From Cellvibrio sp. PSBB006 (GTDB taxonomy: Bacteria > Pseudomonadota > Gammaproteobacteria > Pseudomonadales > Cellvibrionaceae), in assembly GCF_002162135.1 (NCBI RefSeq), contig NZ_CP021382.1, positions 1,364,001 to 1,428,000 of the forward strand: a DNA stretch of 64,000 bases, read 5' to 3'. Of this stretch, positions 52,780 through 61,653 are shown piece by piece; position 1 is the stretch's first letter, and every line of letters begins with the position of its first letter. The position numbers and the translations under genes are program-made. Below the pieces are notes generated by a model that saw only the letters and a program-made list of their open reading frames with translations, had not been told where the DNA came from and searched no databases.

Positions 52780-54506
52780 CAGAGCTCCAGATATTCCACC
52801 ATTAACTGGACGCTTTGCTTACCGCGAAATTCATTGATATCCAAACGATAGGCCAATCGCACACGCTTCGCCGCTGCATTGGGCCACTGTTGCACATCAA
52901 CATTAAATGCAATGGCGTCCAGTAATTGTTTTCCGGCGGCATCATGGGATAGCACCATCTTTAAGTGTTTCTCTCCCACAATGCGCTGTTGCACCAAAAA
53001 GAATTCTCCATCGAATAAAGGTTCCGGGAAATGCTGCCCCCAAGGCCCGGCGTCGCGCAGCTGCGCAGCGATGACCAGGTTAAAATCCTCCGGTGTTAGT
53101 TCACCATCGCTGACCAGAACCGCTTTCAAATCGTCTTCCGTTAATTGCCGATGCACTTCTTCATCAAAAGCCTGGGCAAAGGCTGCAAAATCTTCCCGCG
53201 CCAAACTCATTCCCGCCGCCATGGCGTGACCACCGAATTTTTTTAACAACCCGGGGTGATGCGCAGCAACTGCATCTAATGCATCGCGAATATGTAAACC
53301 GGGGATTGAACGAGCAGAACCTTTAATTTGTCCTTCACCGGCATCGGCAAACACAATAACCGGACGGTGGTAGCGATCTTTAATTCGCGAAGCCAGAATA
53401 CCAATCACACCTTGGTGCCAATTTTCATCGAATAAGCATAATCCCCAGGGAAGAGAGTCTGCATCGTCCACCAATATCTTTTGCAACATGTGTAACGCTT
53501 CTTGTTGCATGCCACTTTCAATCGCTTTGCGGTCACGGTTCAATTCATCCAGTGACAACGCCATTTCCCGAGCAAGGGATGGACTGTCGCATAACAAACA
53601 CTGAATGCCGAGCGACATATCATCCAATCGCCCCGCTGCATTCAAGCGTGGACCAACAATAAAACCCAGGTCGCCAGCCACAAGCTTGTGTGGGGTCCGA
53701 CCAGCAACTTCAAGTAGCGCCAGGATGCCGGGACGCGCAACACCGGCACGCATACGCTGTAGCCCTTGCGCAACCAGAATGCGATTGTTGTGATCGAGCG
53801 GCACCACATCTGCCACTGTCCCCAGAGCAACCAGATCGAGGAAGCTGGCCATGTTCGGTTCAGGAATGCCGCTCTCGGCAAACCAGCCAAGTTGACGAAG
53901 TTCCGCGCGTAACGCGTTCATGACATAAAAAATAACACCGACACCAGCAAGATTTTTACTGGGAAATGGACAACCCGGTTGATTGGGATTCACGATCGCA
54001 TCGGCGTCGGGTAATTCGCTGCCCGGCAAATGGTGATCAGTTACGATAACCGCGATGCCCAGCTCGCGCGCTGCCTGGACGCCTTCAATACTGGAGATAC
54101 CATTATCAACGGTGATGATGAGGTCTGGCTGCTGAGCCGCAGCGACGGTGACAATTTCCGGTGTTAATCCATATCCGTACTCAAACCGATTCGGCACCAG
54201 AAAATCGACTGAAGGCAAACCCATAGCGCGCAATGCAAGTACAGCCAGAGCGCAACTGGTTGCACCGTCCGCATCAAAGTCACCCACGATCATAATTTTT
54301 GCCTGCGCCACCACAGCATCAGCCAATAAATTAACCGCCTCGGACAACCCCTTGAAACTGGGTTTTTGCAACAGTGTCAAGTGGTGTTGTAACTCTTCAT
54401 CCTGTTTGACACCACGCGCACAGTAAACCCGCTGCAACAGTGCAGGCAGTTGGTTGTTCAAGCCAGCTGATACGATGGGGTCGCGACGGCGAATCACTTT
54501 TTGCAT
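52776..54506 (-). CDS. recJ: Single-stranded-DNA exonuclease RecJ
   Basis: 5'-3' exonuclease of mismatch repair and RecFOR repair. 576 residues from the ATG at 54506 (homologues start near here; the longer frame to 54524 uses TTG). DHH motifs: VGDFDADGATSCALAVLALRAMG, TVDNGISS, VTDHHLPG, DLVALGTVADVVPL; the DHHA1 domain has FGGHAMAAGMSL. It shares 4 bases with the tesA stop, tail to tail. thrC lies upstream on the same strand, with a terminator between them. Confidence 0.97.
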   Translation of the reverse strand: MQKVIRRRDPIVSAGLNNQLPALLQRVYCARGVKQDEELQHHLTLLQKPSFKGLSEAVNLLADAVVAQAKIMIVGDFDADGATSCALAVLALRAMGLPSVDFLVPNRFEYGYGLTPEIVTVAAAQQPDLIITVDNGISSIEGVQAARELGIAVIVTDHHLPGSELPDADAIVNPNQPGCPFPSKNLAGVGVIFYVMNALRAELRQLGWFAESGIPEPNMASFLDLVALGTVADVVPLDHNNRILVAQGLQRMRAGVARPGILALLEVAGRTPHKLVAGDLGFIVGPRLNAAGRLDDMSLGIQCLLCDSPSLAREMALSLDELNRDRKAIESGMQQEALHMLQKILVDDADSLPWGLCLFDENWHQGVIGILASRIKDRYHRPVIVFADAGEGQIKGSARSIPGLHIRDALDAVAAHHPGLLKKFGGHAMAAGMSLAREDFAAFAQAFDEEVHRQLTEDDLKAVLVSDGELTPEDFNLVIAAQLRDAGPWGQHFPEPLFDGEFFLVQQRIVGEKHLKMVLSHDAAGKQLLDAIAFNVDVQQWPNAAAKRVRLAYRLDINEFRGKQSVQLMVEYLELC

Positions 54507-54520
54507 GAAAAAATCCGCTA

Positions 54521-54564
54521 ACAATAAAAAACAAAACGCTGCTTCAGTGGCCCAAAGCAGCGTT
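54521..54564 (-). terminator. Terminator after thrC
   Basis: A 10-bp perfect stem (54535-54544 with 54555-54564). Leftwards it runs into TTTTGTTTTTTATTG, so it ends the hom-thrC transcript before recJ. Confidence 0.9.
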
Positions 54565-54587
54565 CACAGGTTGAGCAGCAATCAGAA

Positions 54588-55985
54588 TCAGCGACGCAAA
54601 TTCTCAGCCATAAATTGCTGCACTTTTTCCAGATTCTGTGGCAATACCGTATAACGCTCCTCGCGTTCAAACAGATCAGCCATATGATGCGGCAATTGCG
54701 GATCGGCCGCCTGCCCTGCTTTACGCACCGCTTCCGGAAATTTGGCCGGGTGAGCAGTTGCCAGACACACCATAGGAATATCCTGACGGCGACGGGTTTG
54801 TCGGGCCGCTTCAACACCGATTGCCGTGTGTGGATCTAGCAGATACTCGCAGTGATCGAATACTTCACTGATCACCTTGATGGTTGTGTCATCACTCACG
54901 CGGTAACTGCTGAATAACTCGCGAGCCCGCCCCAGAGCCGTTTCGCTCAGCGACATCTCACCGGATTTGAAATTATCCATTAATTGGCGAATGGCGTTGC
55001 CATCACGGTCGTACAAATCAAACAGCATGCGCTCGAAGTTGCTCGATACCATGATGTCCATGCTCGGCGACAGGGTATGTTGCAGCTGATGTTTGCTGTG
55101 ATCATTGCTACTGATACAACGATGCAGGATGTCATTACTGTTGGTCGCAATCACCAATTGATCAATGGGTAATCCCATACGTTTGGCGAGATAACCGGCA
55201 AAGATATCGCCGAAATTTCCCGTCGGCACTGAGAAAGACACCGGACGATGCGGTGCGCCCAAGGCCACGGCAGCGTAAAAATAATAAACGATTTGGGCCA
55301 TGATACGCGCCCAGTTAATCGAGTTGACAGCCACCAACTGGCGCCCCTCAGGTAAGAAAGACTGATTACCGAAGCTGGCTTTCACCATGTTCTGGCAATC
55401 ATCAAAATTACCTTCGAGGGCAATGTTGTGAACGTTAGTTTCCAACACTGTGGTCATCTGCCGACGTTGCACGTTAGAGACGCGATTGTGCGGATGCAAG
55501 ATAAAGATATCGATGTTGTCGCAGCGGCGGCAGCCTTCAATTGCCGCTGATCCGGTATCACCAGATGTCGCGCCCATCACGACGACTTTCTGGTTACGCT
55601 TCTTCAGCAAATGATCTAGCAAATGACCGAGAAATTGCAGCGCAAAATCCTTAAAAGCCAGCGTTGGCCCTTGAAACAACTCCAGCACCCATTCGTTGTG
55701 GCCGGTTTGCACCAAAGGTGCGATGGCATCGTGACGAAACACGTTATAAGACGAGGCGATGATGCGCTTCAGTTCATCATCCGACAATGCACCCGCGACA
55801 AAAGGATTAATTACCTTGAATGCCAACTCCTGATAAGAAAGGCCGGACCAGGACGCAATTTCCTCGGCAGAAAATGTCGGCAGGCTTTCAGGAACGTAAA
55901 GACCACCATCGGGCGCCAGACCAGTAAGAACCACTTCTTCAAATGTCAGTGCCGGTGCCTGACCGCGAGTGCTGATATATTTCAC
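54588..55985 (-). CDS. thrC: Threonine synthase
   Basis: Converts O-phosphohomoserine to threonine with pyridoxal phosphate. 465 residues, beginning MKYISTRGQAPALTFEEVVLTGLAPDGGLYVP; the PLP lysine is in QGPTLAFKDFALQFLG (about residue 111), and the phosphate loop GATSGDTGSAAIEG follows. The length matches the long gammaproteobacterial/Pseudomonas form. Follows hom after 31 bases in one operon. Confidence 0.97.
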   Translation of the reverse strand: MKYISTRGQAPALTFEEVVLTGLAPDGGLYVPESLPTFSAEEIASWSGLSYQELAFKVINPFVAGALSDDELKRIIASSYNVFRHDAIAPLVQTGHNEWVLELFQGPTLAFKDFALQFLGHLLDHLLKKRNQKVVVMGATSGDTGSAAIEGCRRCDNIDIFILHPHNRVSNVQRRQMTTVLETNVHNIALEGNFDDCQNMVKASFGNQSFLPEGRQLVAVNSINWARIMAQIVYYFYAAVALGAPHRPVSFSVPTGNFGDIFAGYLAKRMGLPIDQLVIATNSNDILHRCISSNDHSKHQLQHTLSPSMDIMVSSNFERMLFDLYDRDGNAIRQLMDNFKSGEMSLSETALGRARELFSSYRVSDDTTIKVISEVFDHCEYLLDPHTAIGVEAARQTRRRQDIPMVCLATAHPAKFPEAVRKAGQAADPQLPHHMADLFEREERYTVLPQNLEKVQQFMAENLRR

Positions 55986-56016
55986 GCTAATAACCTGTGC
56001 TAAAAAGATTGATAAT

Positions 56017-57321
56017 TTATTTCAACGATTCCATACGAATACGCGTAACCGGTGCGGTGATTGAATCCAGTGTTTCAATCGTGGTGATCGCCGCCACAAT
56101 ATGTTTTTCCAGCGCACGATTGGTCAATAAAATCAGCGGTACGGTTTCTTCGTCATCTTTGGCTTCTTTCTGAATCAACGCTTCGATACTGATGCCGGAG
56201 TCACTGAGAATTTGCGCAACCTTCGATAAAACACCCGGCTTGTCGAGTGCCGACATGCGCAAGTAATACGCTGTTTCCACCTCTTCAATGGGCAGTATCG
56301 CTTTATCACGCAGGTTTTCCTGCTGAAAGCCGAGATATGGCACACGGTGCTCAGGATCTGCAGTTAACGTTCGTGCAACATCAACGATATCAGCAATTAC
56401 TGCCGAAGCCGTAGGCTCAGCACCAGCACCAGCACCGTAGTATAGCGTCGGGCCAACCGCATCACCCTTGACCACAATAGCGTTCATAACCCCGTTAACA
56501 TTTGCGATCAAACGTTTTTCAGGGATTAACGTCGGGTGCACACGCAACTCAATCCCATTCGGGCTGCGGCGAGCAATACCCAGATGCTTGATTCGGTAGC
56601 CCAACTCTTCCGCATAGGTCACATCTTGTGGCGATACGCGCGTGATACCTTCGGTGAAAACTTTATCGAATTGCAGCGGAATCCCAAATGCCAGCGAGGC
56701 CAGAATCACCAGCTTATGCGCGGCATCAATGCCCTCCACATCGAAGGTGGGATCGGCTTCTGCATAACCTAACGCCTGAGCTTCTTTTAAGACATCCTCA
56801 AATGCCCGGCCTTTATCACGCATCTCAGTCAGAATAAAGTTGCCGGTACCATTGATGATACCCGCCAGCCACTCGATCTTGTTGGCTGACAAACCTTCAC
56901 GAATCGCTTTGATAATCGGAATACCACCGGCCACCGCAGCCTCAAATGCAACAGTGACACCCTTGGCGTTGGCCGCAGCAAAGATTTCGTTACCGTGATG
57001 GGCAATTAGCGCTTTGTTGGCGGTAATCACGTGCTTGCCATTGGCAATCGCTCGCAGCACCAGATCCTTTGCTACCGTTGTTCCGCCGATCAGTTCGACC
57101 AGAATGTCGACCTCAGGGTTGTCAGCGACCGCGAAGATATCGCGGGTTACATTAAACGAAGCGGTATCGCAGTTGGGGTTGTCGCGGCGAGCGGCAATCT
57201 GGGCAATCGTAATATCACAACCGGCTCTGGCATTAATAACGCGCCCATTGCGCGTCAATACATTAACGGTGCCACTGCCTACGGTCCCAAGACCGCAGAT
57301 ACCTATTTTGACCGGTTTCAA
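56017..57321 (-). CDS. hom: Homoserine dehydrogenase (monofunctional)
   Basis: Reduces aspartate semialdehyde to homoserine. 434 residues starting at a TTG at 57321: AGGGG lies 8 bases upstream and the product then begins LKPVKIGICGLGTVGSGT exactly where Pseudomonas Hom starts; the frame is open to 57411 without a better signal. NAD-binding GLGTVG, the catalytic-domain signature GYAEADPTFDVEGIDAAHKL, and a C-terminal ACT domain (about 350-432) for threonine feedback control. Confidence 0.95.
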   Translation of the reverse strand: MKPVKIGICGLGTVGSGTVNVLTRNGRVINARAGCDITIAQIAARRDNPNCDTASFNVTRDIFAVADNPEVDILVELIGGTTVAKDLVLRAIANGKHVITANKALIAHHGNEIFAAANAKGVTVAFEAAVAGGIPIIKAIREGLSANKIEWLAGIINGTGNFILTEMRDKGRAFEDVLKEAQALGYAEADPTFDVEGIDAAHKLVILASLAFGIPLQFDKVFTEGITRVSPQDVTYAEELGYRIKHLGIARRSPNGIELRVHPTLIPEKRLIANVNGVMNAIVVKGDAVGPTLYYGAGAGAEPTASAVIADIVDVARTLTADPEHRVPYLGFQQENLRDKAILPIEEVETAYYLRMSALDKPGVLSKVAQILSDSGISIEALIQKEAKDDEETVPLILLTNRALEKHIVAAITTIETLDSITAPVTRIRMESLK

Positions 57322-57426
57322 GATGGTGTCCCCTGCGAATAGAAATTGAACAGAAAAGCGCTCAACTGAGCAAAAGACGGCAACCTTACTGAGCTGTATC
57401 GAGAGTGTCAATCAGCCAATGGAAAT

Positions 57427-57456
57427 CTCCCGCTTCGCCTGATGGCAAAGCGGGAG
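57427..57456. terminator. Hairpin between dsbC and hom
   Basis: A 9-bp perfect stem (57427-57435 with 57448-57456) plus an inner GCC/GGC pair; strong but without a clear U-tract, so termination or mRNA stabilisation are both possible. Confidence 0.5.
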
Positions 57457-57477
57457 CAGCTTGCAGAATGGAATTAA

Positions 57478-58275
57478 TTAAATACCCAACGCCTGGGCCA
57501 TTTGCTCCGGAGGCATGTATCCCGGCATCAACCGACCATCGGGAAACCATACCGCCGGGGTACCGTTGACACCGATCTGGCCACCCAATTTGAAATCCTC
57601 TGCCACAGGGTTTTTGTCGCATTTGGCGGGCGGAACCTGCTGGTCATTTTTCAGGGCCGTCAGAGCAGCCTGTTGATCTTTGGAGCACCAGGCAGTCACC
57701 AACTTATCTGCTGAAGCGCTCGGAACGCCTGCGCGCGGGTATGCCAGATAACGAATCTCGATACCCAGGTCATTGTACCCAGGCTTTTTCTGACCCTGAT
57801 CGTCGTAGGCATGGATTTGCTTGTGAAGCAGCCGGCAATAACCGCAATCGATATCGGTGAAGACATAGACCACAGCCTTGGTCTTCTCCTTGGGCTTGAA
57901 GATAATCGTATCTTTGGGGTCAATCTTGGACAGCAAACGTTTGCGTTCCTCTACCACGTAGGGATCTTCAAAACGGGAGAAGCCGTTTGCATCAATGGAG
58001 AAGATTTCACCAGCAATAAATTTATCGCCATCGGGAGTGACATACAGTGTTGGGCCGCCGGTAACCTGCACCTGATACAAGCCATCGATAGGTGCTGGAC
58101 GGGGCTCACCAAATTGAATTTCGGGGCGCGCTTGTTTCAAGCGCTCGCTGATAATTTTCTCGGGCGACTTACGCGAAAGCATACCCGCACCACTGGCCTC
58201 TTCAGCCATGGATAACACGGGGACTGACAATAAAGCCCCGGCACTCAACAGGCCGATAATCGTTCTTTTAATCAT
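57478..58275 (-). CDS. dsbC: Thiol:disulfide interchange protein DsbC
   Basis: Periplasmic disulfide isomerase. 265 residues from the ATG at 58275 (AGGA 7 bases upstream; the ATG at 58281 is too close). Signal peptide to about residue 24 (LLSAGALLSVPVLSMAEE), dimerisation domain with RPAPIDGLYQVQVTGGPTLYVTPDG, then a thioredoxin fold with active site DIDCGYCRLLHKQ, a second conserved pair (AWCSKDQ, PPAKCDKNP) and cis-Pro loop GVNGTPAVWFPDG. Longer than E. coli (236 aa) by an N-terminal part. Lies between xerD and hom as in Pseudomonas. Confidence 0.96.
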   Translation of the reverse strand: MIKRTIIGLLSAGALLSVPVLSMAEEASGAGMLSRKSPEKIISERLKQARPEIQFGEPRPAPIDGLYQVQVTGGPTLYVTPDGDKFIAGEIFSIDANGFSRFEDPYVVEERKRLLSKIDPKDTIIFKPKEKTKAVVYVFTDIDCGYCRLLHKQIHAYDDQGQKKPGYNDLGIEIRYLAYPRAGVPSASADKLVTAWCSKDQQAALTALKNDQQVPPAKCDKNPVAEDFKLGGQIGVNGTPAVWFPDGRLMPGYMPPEQMAQALGI

Positions 58276-58339
58276 AATCATGTCCTAATTGCGGCTAAGA
58301 AATTTCAAAATTTTGCCAATTGTAACGTCTAGTTTATTG

Positions 58340-59239
58340 TTAACCTCGGGGATGGTGCTCGGCATGCTGAGCTTTCATCCGGGTACGCGCCACATGGGTG
58401 TATATCTGGGTAGTCGACAAATCGCTGTGCCCCAGTAATAACTGCACAACCCGTAGATCTGCACCATGATTCAGAAGATGCGTGGCAAAAGCATGACGCA
58501 GGGTATGCGGCGACAAGGGTTTATCAATACCTGCAACCTGCGCCCAATACTTGATGCGATGCCAGAAGGTCTGGCGAGTCATCGGCTGAGCACGCGTACT
58601 GGGGAAGACTATCTCATCCGGGCAATTATGCAACAACATAGGTCTCGCTTCACGCAAATAGCGCGTCAACCAGGCAGACGCTTCCTCCCCCATGGGAATC
58701 AATCGCTCCTTGCTCCCCTTACCCATTACCCTCAACACATTCTGACGCAGATTGACTTGGGACATCTGCAAACTAACCAACTCGGTAACCCGCAAACCAC
58801 AAGCGTATAACACCTCTAACATGGTGCGATCACGCAGCCCGATCGGATCATCCAGTGTGGGCGCGGCCAACAAACTCTCAACATCAGCTTCAGTCAAGGA
58901 CTTCGGCAACGCACGCGGTAGCTTGGGGTTCTCCACCAACGCCAGGGGATTTTCCTTAACAGTTCCTTCACGAAGTTGGTAACGATAAAAGCCACGCACA
59001 CAAGACAAAAATCTGGCTGTGGAGCGGCTGGAAATTTTTTGTTCGTGGCGATACGCCAGATAATGTAAAAGGCTTTGCGAGTCTACACTCAGAAGCCCCA
59101 TTTCATTTTTATTCAACCATTGTGCAAACGCCGACAGATCGGCGCGATAAGATTCCAATGTATTTTGACTTAAGCCCTTTTCCATCCAGACTGCGTCCAG
59201 ATAGTGCTCAAGCAGCAAAGAATCTTCATTTGACAGCAT
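58340..59239 (-). CDS. xerD: Site-specific tyrosine recombinase XerD
   Basis: With XerC it resolves chromosome dimers at dif. 299 residues (E. coli 298). An N-terminal SAM-like core-binding domain (1-105) and a catalytic domain with the full set: Arg in YACGLRVTELVSL, Lys in MGKGSKERLIP, HxxR in SPHTLRHAFATHLL, His in LLLGHSDLSTT and Tyr in QIYTHV. It is a core gene, not the integrase of the tRNA-Leu island. Confidence 0.97.
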   Translation of the reverse strand: MLSNEDSLLLEHYLDAVWMEKGLSQNTLESYRADLSAFAQWLNKNEMGLLSVDSQSLLHYLAYRHEQKISSRSTARFLSCVRGFYRYQLREGTVKENPLALVENPKLPRALPKSLTEADVESLLAAPTLDDPIGLRDRTMLEVLYACGLRVTELVSLQMSQVNLRQNVLRVMGKGSKERLIPMGEEASAWLTRYLREARPMLLHNCPDEIVFPSTRAQPMTRQTFWHRIKYWAQVAGIDKPLSPHTLRHAFATHLLNHGADLRVVQLLLGHSDLSTTQIYTHVARTRMKAQHAEHHPRG

Positions 59240-59349
59240 GCTGGGCCTTAATCAACCAGTGGCAATTGCGCTCAGGGAATATCTACCCGCTATTATTGCC
59301 AGCAGATAGGACAAACAACAACCGTATAAATTCAACCTGCCCTAAGAAC

Positions 59350-59385
59350 AAAAAGGCCGGAGCAGTTTCCCGCTCCGGCCTTTTT
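59350..59385. terminator. Bidirectional terminator after rplS
   Basis: A 14-bp perfect stem (59350-59363 with 59372-59385) whose ends are A5/T5, so it works both ways; it ends the rpsP-rimM-trmD-rplS operon. Confidence 0.95.
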
Positions 59386-59413
59386 GTTATCGGAAGATAC
59401 TTTATCCGATTTA

Positions 59414-59770
59414 TTACACCAGCTTCTCTTTAATACGAGCCGCTTTACCGGTGAGGTCACGCAAGTAGTACAACTTGGCTTGACGCACATCACCACGACG
59501 CTTCAGAGCAACGCTCTCTACTTGTGGGCTGTGGGTTTGGAACGTCCGCTCAACGCCTACACCGTGGGAAATTTTACGCACGGTGAAAGCAGAGTTCAGG
59601 CCGCGATTGCGCTTGGCAATAACAACACCTTCAAATGCCTGCAAACGCTCACGGTTACCTTCGATAACCTTTACTTGAACAACAACGGTATCACCCGGTG
59701 AAAATTCGGTGACTTCTTTTTTCAGTTGTTCGTTTTCCAGTGCCTGGATAATTGGGTTTTTGCTACTCAT
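59414..59770 (-). CDS. rplS: 50S ribosomal protein L19
   Basis: 118 codons with the L19 pattern: [57 protein letters not shown], ending [19 protein letters not shown]. The ATG at 59770 has AGGAG 7 bases upstream and matches the family start; the frame to 59800 is rejected. Last gene of the rpsP operon. Confidence 0.98.
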   Translation of the reverse strand: MSSKNPIIQALENEQLKKEVTEFSPGDTVVVQVKVIEGNRERLQAFEGVVIAKRNRGLNSAFTVRKISHGVGVERTFQTHSPQVESVALKRRGDVRQAKLYYLRDLTGKAARIKEKLV

Positions 59771-59802
59771 GGTTTTGCTCCTGAGAGTCTGTAGCTTCAC
59801 AG

Positions 59803-60636
59803 CTAGAGTTTGTCGTTTTCAAGGTCTCGACGAAAGTCCGTCAACAGCACCTGCTGTTCCTCGGTTAATGTTATTACTTGCAATAAATCTGGCCGTTTAA
59901 GCCAGGTTCGCCCCAGCGCCTGTTTAAGGCGCCAGCGCCGAATCTGTTCGTGATTGCCGGATAACAATACATCCGGAACCCGCATATCTTCATATACTTC
60001 TGGACGCGTGTAGTGCGGACAGTCCAGTAAGCCTTCGGTAAAAGAATCCTGCTCAGCCGATTGAGCGTGATTTAACGCACCAGGTATCAAGCGGGTCACC
60101 GCATCAATCAATACCATAGCCGGCAACTCACCACCGCTGACCACATAATCACCGATGGACCATTCTTCATCCACCATCGTCTGAATCAAGCGCTCATCAA
60201 TTCCTTCGTAGCGCCCGGCAACCAGAATCATGTTGGTGTAACGCGACAGCTCAACCACACCTTTCTGATCAAGAGGCCTGCCCTGAGGTGACAGGTAAAT
60301 AACCCTCGCCGCTTCCCCGGCCCAGCTTTTTGCAGCCTGGATCGCATCGCGCAAAGGCTGCACCATCATCACCATTCCCGGGCCGCCACCGTAAGGGCGA
60401 TCATCCACCGTACTATGGCGATCCGAGGTAAATTCCCGGGGATTCCAACATCTGATTGAAATCAGATCCTGCTTTACCGCCCGAGCAGTAATACCGCTCC
60501 GGGTTATGGCTTCAAACATCTCGGGAAAGAGCGTTATGACCGCAACTTTTAATGGAGTCACCACCATCGCCTCGGCTGAATGCTTCCCATTTATCGAGTC
60601 AGGTGTCGAGGTAGAAGGTTGCTGCTCTGAATGCAC
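59803..60636 (-). CDS. trmD: tRNA (guanine-N1)-methyltransferase
   Basis: Methylates G37 of tRNAs with a G at position 36. SPOUT knot motifs: [85 protein letters not shown]. The start is uncertain: the GTG at 60636 has AGAGGG 8 bases upstream and gives a 30-residue low-complexity extension beyond the E. coli start; the ATG at 60567 would give the usual size but has no spaced ribosome site. Confidence 0.95.
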   Translation of the reverse strand: MHSEQQPSTSTPDSINGKHSAEAMVVTPLKVAVITLFPEMFEAITRSGITARAVKQDLISIRCWNPREFTSDRHSTVDDRPYGGGPGMVMMVQPLRDAIQAAKSWAGEAARVIYLSPQGRPLDQKGVVELSRYTNMILVAGRYEGIDERLIQTMVDEEWSIGDYVVSGGELPAMVLIDAVTRLIPGALNHAQSAEQDSFTEGLLDCPHYTRPEVYEDMRVPDVLLSGNHEQIRRWRLKQALGRTWLKRPDLLQVITLTEEQQVLLTDFRRDLENDKL

Positions 60637-60660
60637 CAAACTGCCCTCTGTTCGCTCGCT

Positions 60661-61200
60661 CTAGAATTCCGGGTCCCAATCTACCCGCATTTCCCCCGCT
60701 GTCAAATCAACCGCGAGGACAAACTGCCCAGGCACATAAGGGATCAATCGCTCGCGCTGATCGATACTCTGGTCATCCGGCCCAACGACAATGACATCAT
60801 TCGCACCGGTTTCCATTAACTTGATTACACGGCCCAGTCGCTGAGGCGAATCACCAAAGGTGGTAATAACCGCCAGGCCTTCCAGTTGATTCCAGTAGTA
60901 TTCACCTTCATCAAGCTCCGGCAGCAGGTGGCGCTCCACCGCGATATCGACGCTGGTGAACAATGCCGCCTGCTCGCGATCATCAATACCTTTGATATGC
61001 GCTACAAACCCCTTACCGTGAGGTCGAGCTTCATCGACTTCGACCTGCTTCACACCATGCGCTGTTTTCAGCCACCACGGGTTATACGCGAACACATCAT
61101 CAGCATTTTCGGTGTAAGAGTGGATCTTTAACCAGCCCTTCACACCGTATAACGCCGTAATACGCCCAATATTTACCAGATCCAATGTAGCGGTACTCAT
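60661..61200 (-). CDS. rimM: Ribosome maturation factor RimM
   Basis: Needed for 30S head assembly around S19. 179 residues: N-terminal beta-barrel (NIGRITALYGVKGWLKIHSYT) and a PRC-barrel C-terminus (EYYWNQLEGLAVIT...RLIPYVPGQFVLAVDL). Second gene of the rpsP operon, 14 bases after rpsP. Confidence 0.97.
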   Translation of the reverse strand: MSTATLDLVNIGRITALYGVKGWLKIHSYTENADDVFAYNPWWLKTAHGVKQVEVDEARPHGKGFVAHIKGIDDREQAALFTSVDIAVERHLLPELDEGEYYWNQLEGLAVITTFGDSPQRLGRVIKLMETGANDVIVVGPDDQSIDQRERLIPYVPGQFVLAVDLTAGEMRVDWDPEF

Positions 61201-61214
61201 CAGGCGCAGGCTGC

Positions 61215-61463
61215 TTAGGCGGCCTTTTTACTGTCTTTGATCAATTGCGCTACGCGCTCGCTCATTTGTGCACCTTGGCTAACCCAGTGTTCGAGACGCT
61301 CGGTGTTAACACGCAGACGCTCTTCCTGACCACGGGCAACGGGGTTAAAGAAGCCCACGCGCTCAATAAAACGACCATTACGGGCGCTACGGCTGTTAGT
61401 GACAGTCAGGTGATAAAACGGACGCGCTTTGGAACCGCCGCGAGACAGACGAATAGTTACCAT
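61215..61463 (-). CDS. rpsP: 30S ribosomal protein S16
   Basis: 82 residues with the S16 signature [41 protein letters not shown]. First gene of the rpsP-rimM-trmD-rplS operon; its promoter lies between 61464 and 61650. Confidence 0.98.
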   Translation of the reverse strand: MVTIRLSRGGSKARPFYHLTVTNSRSARNGRFIERVGFFNPVARGQEERLRVNTERLEHWVSQGAQMSERVAQLIKDSKKAA

Positions 61464-61653
61464 TGAGGTTTTCTTCCTGTTTAGAAAAATTCAGTACCGA
61501 TCAAGGCGGTACCCTGGTTAAAAAAATAGTTACGCGCACGTGAGTGCAGCGAAAGGCGCGGTATTCTAAGGGAAAGGATCAGGTTTGTATAGCCTGAAGA
61601 ATAGCTGCGAACAACCCATACGCTGTCCGCAGATTCAATAAACCAATTCAGCC

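Noticed and set aside
58340..59239. XerD as the integrase of the tRNA-Leu island
   Set aside because: It is the core dimer-resolution enzyme in its conserved place, 47 kb away.
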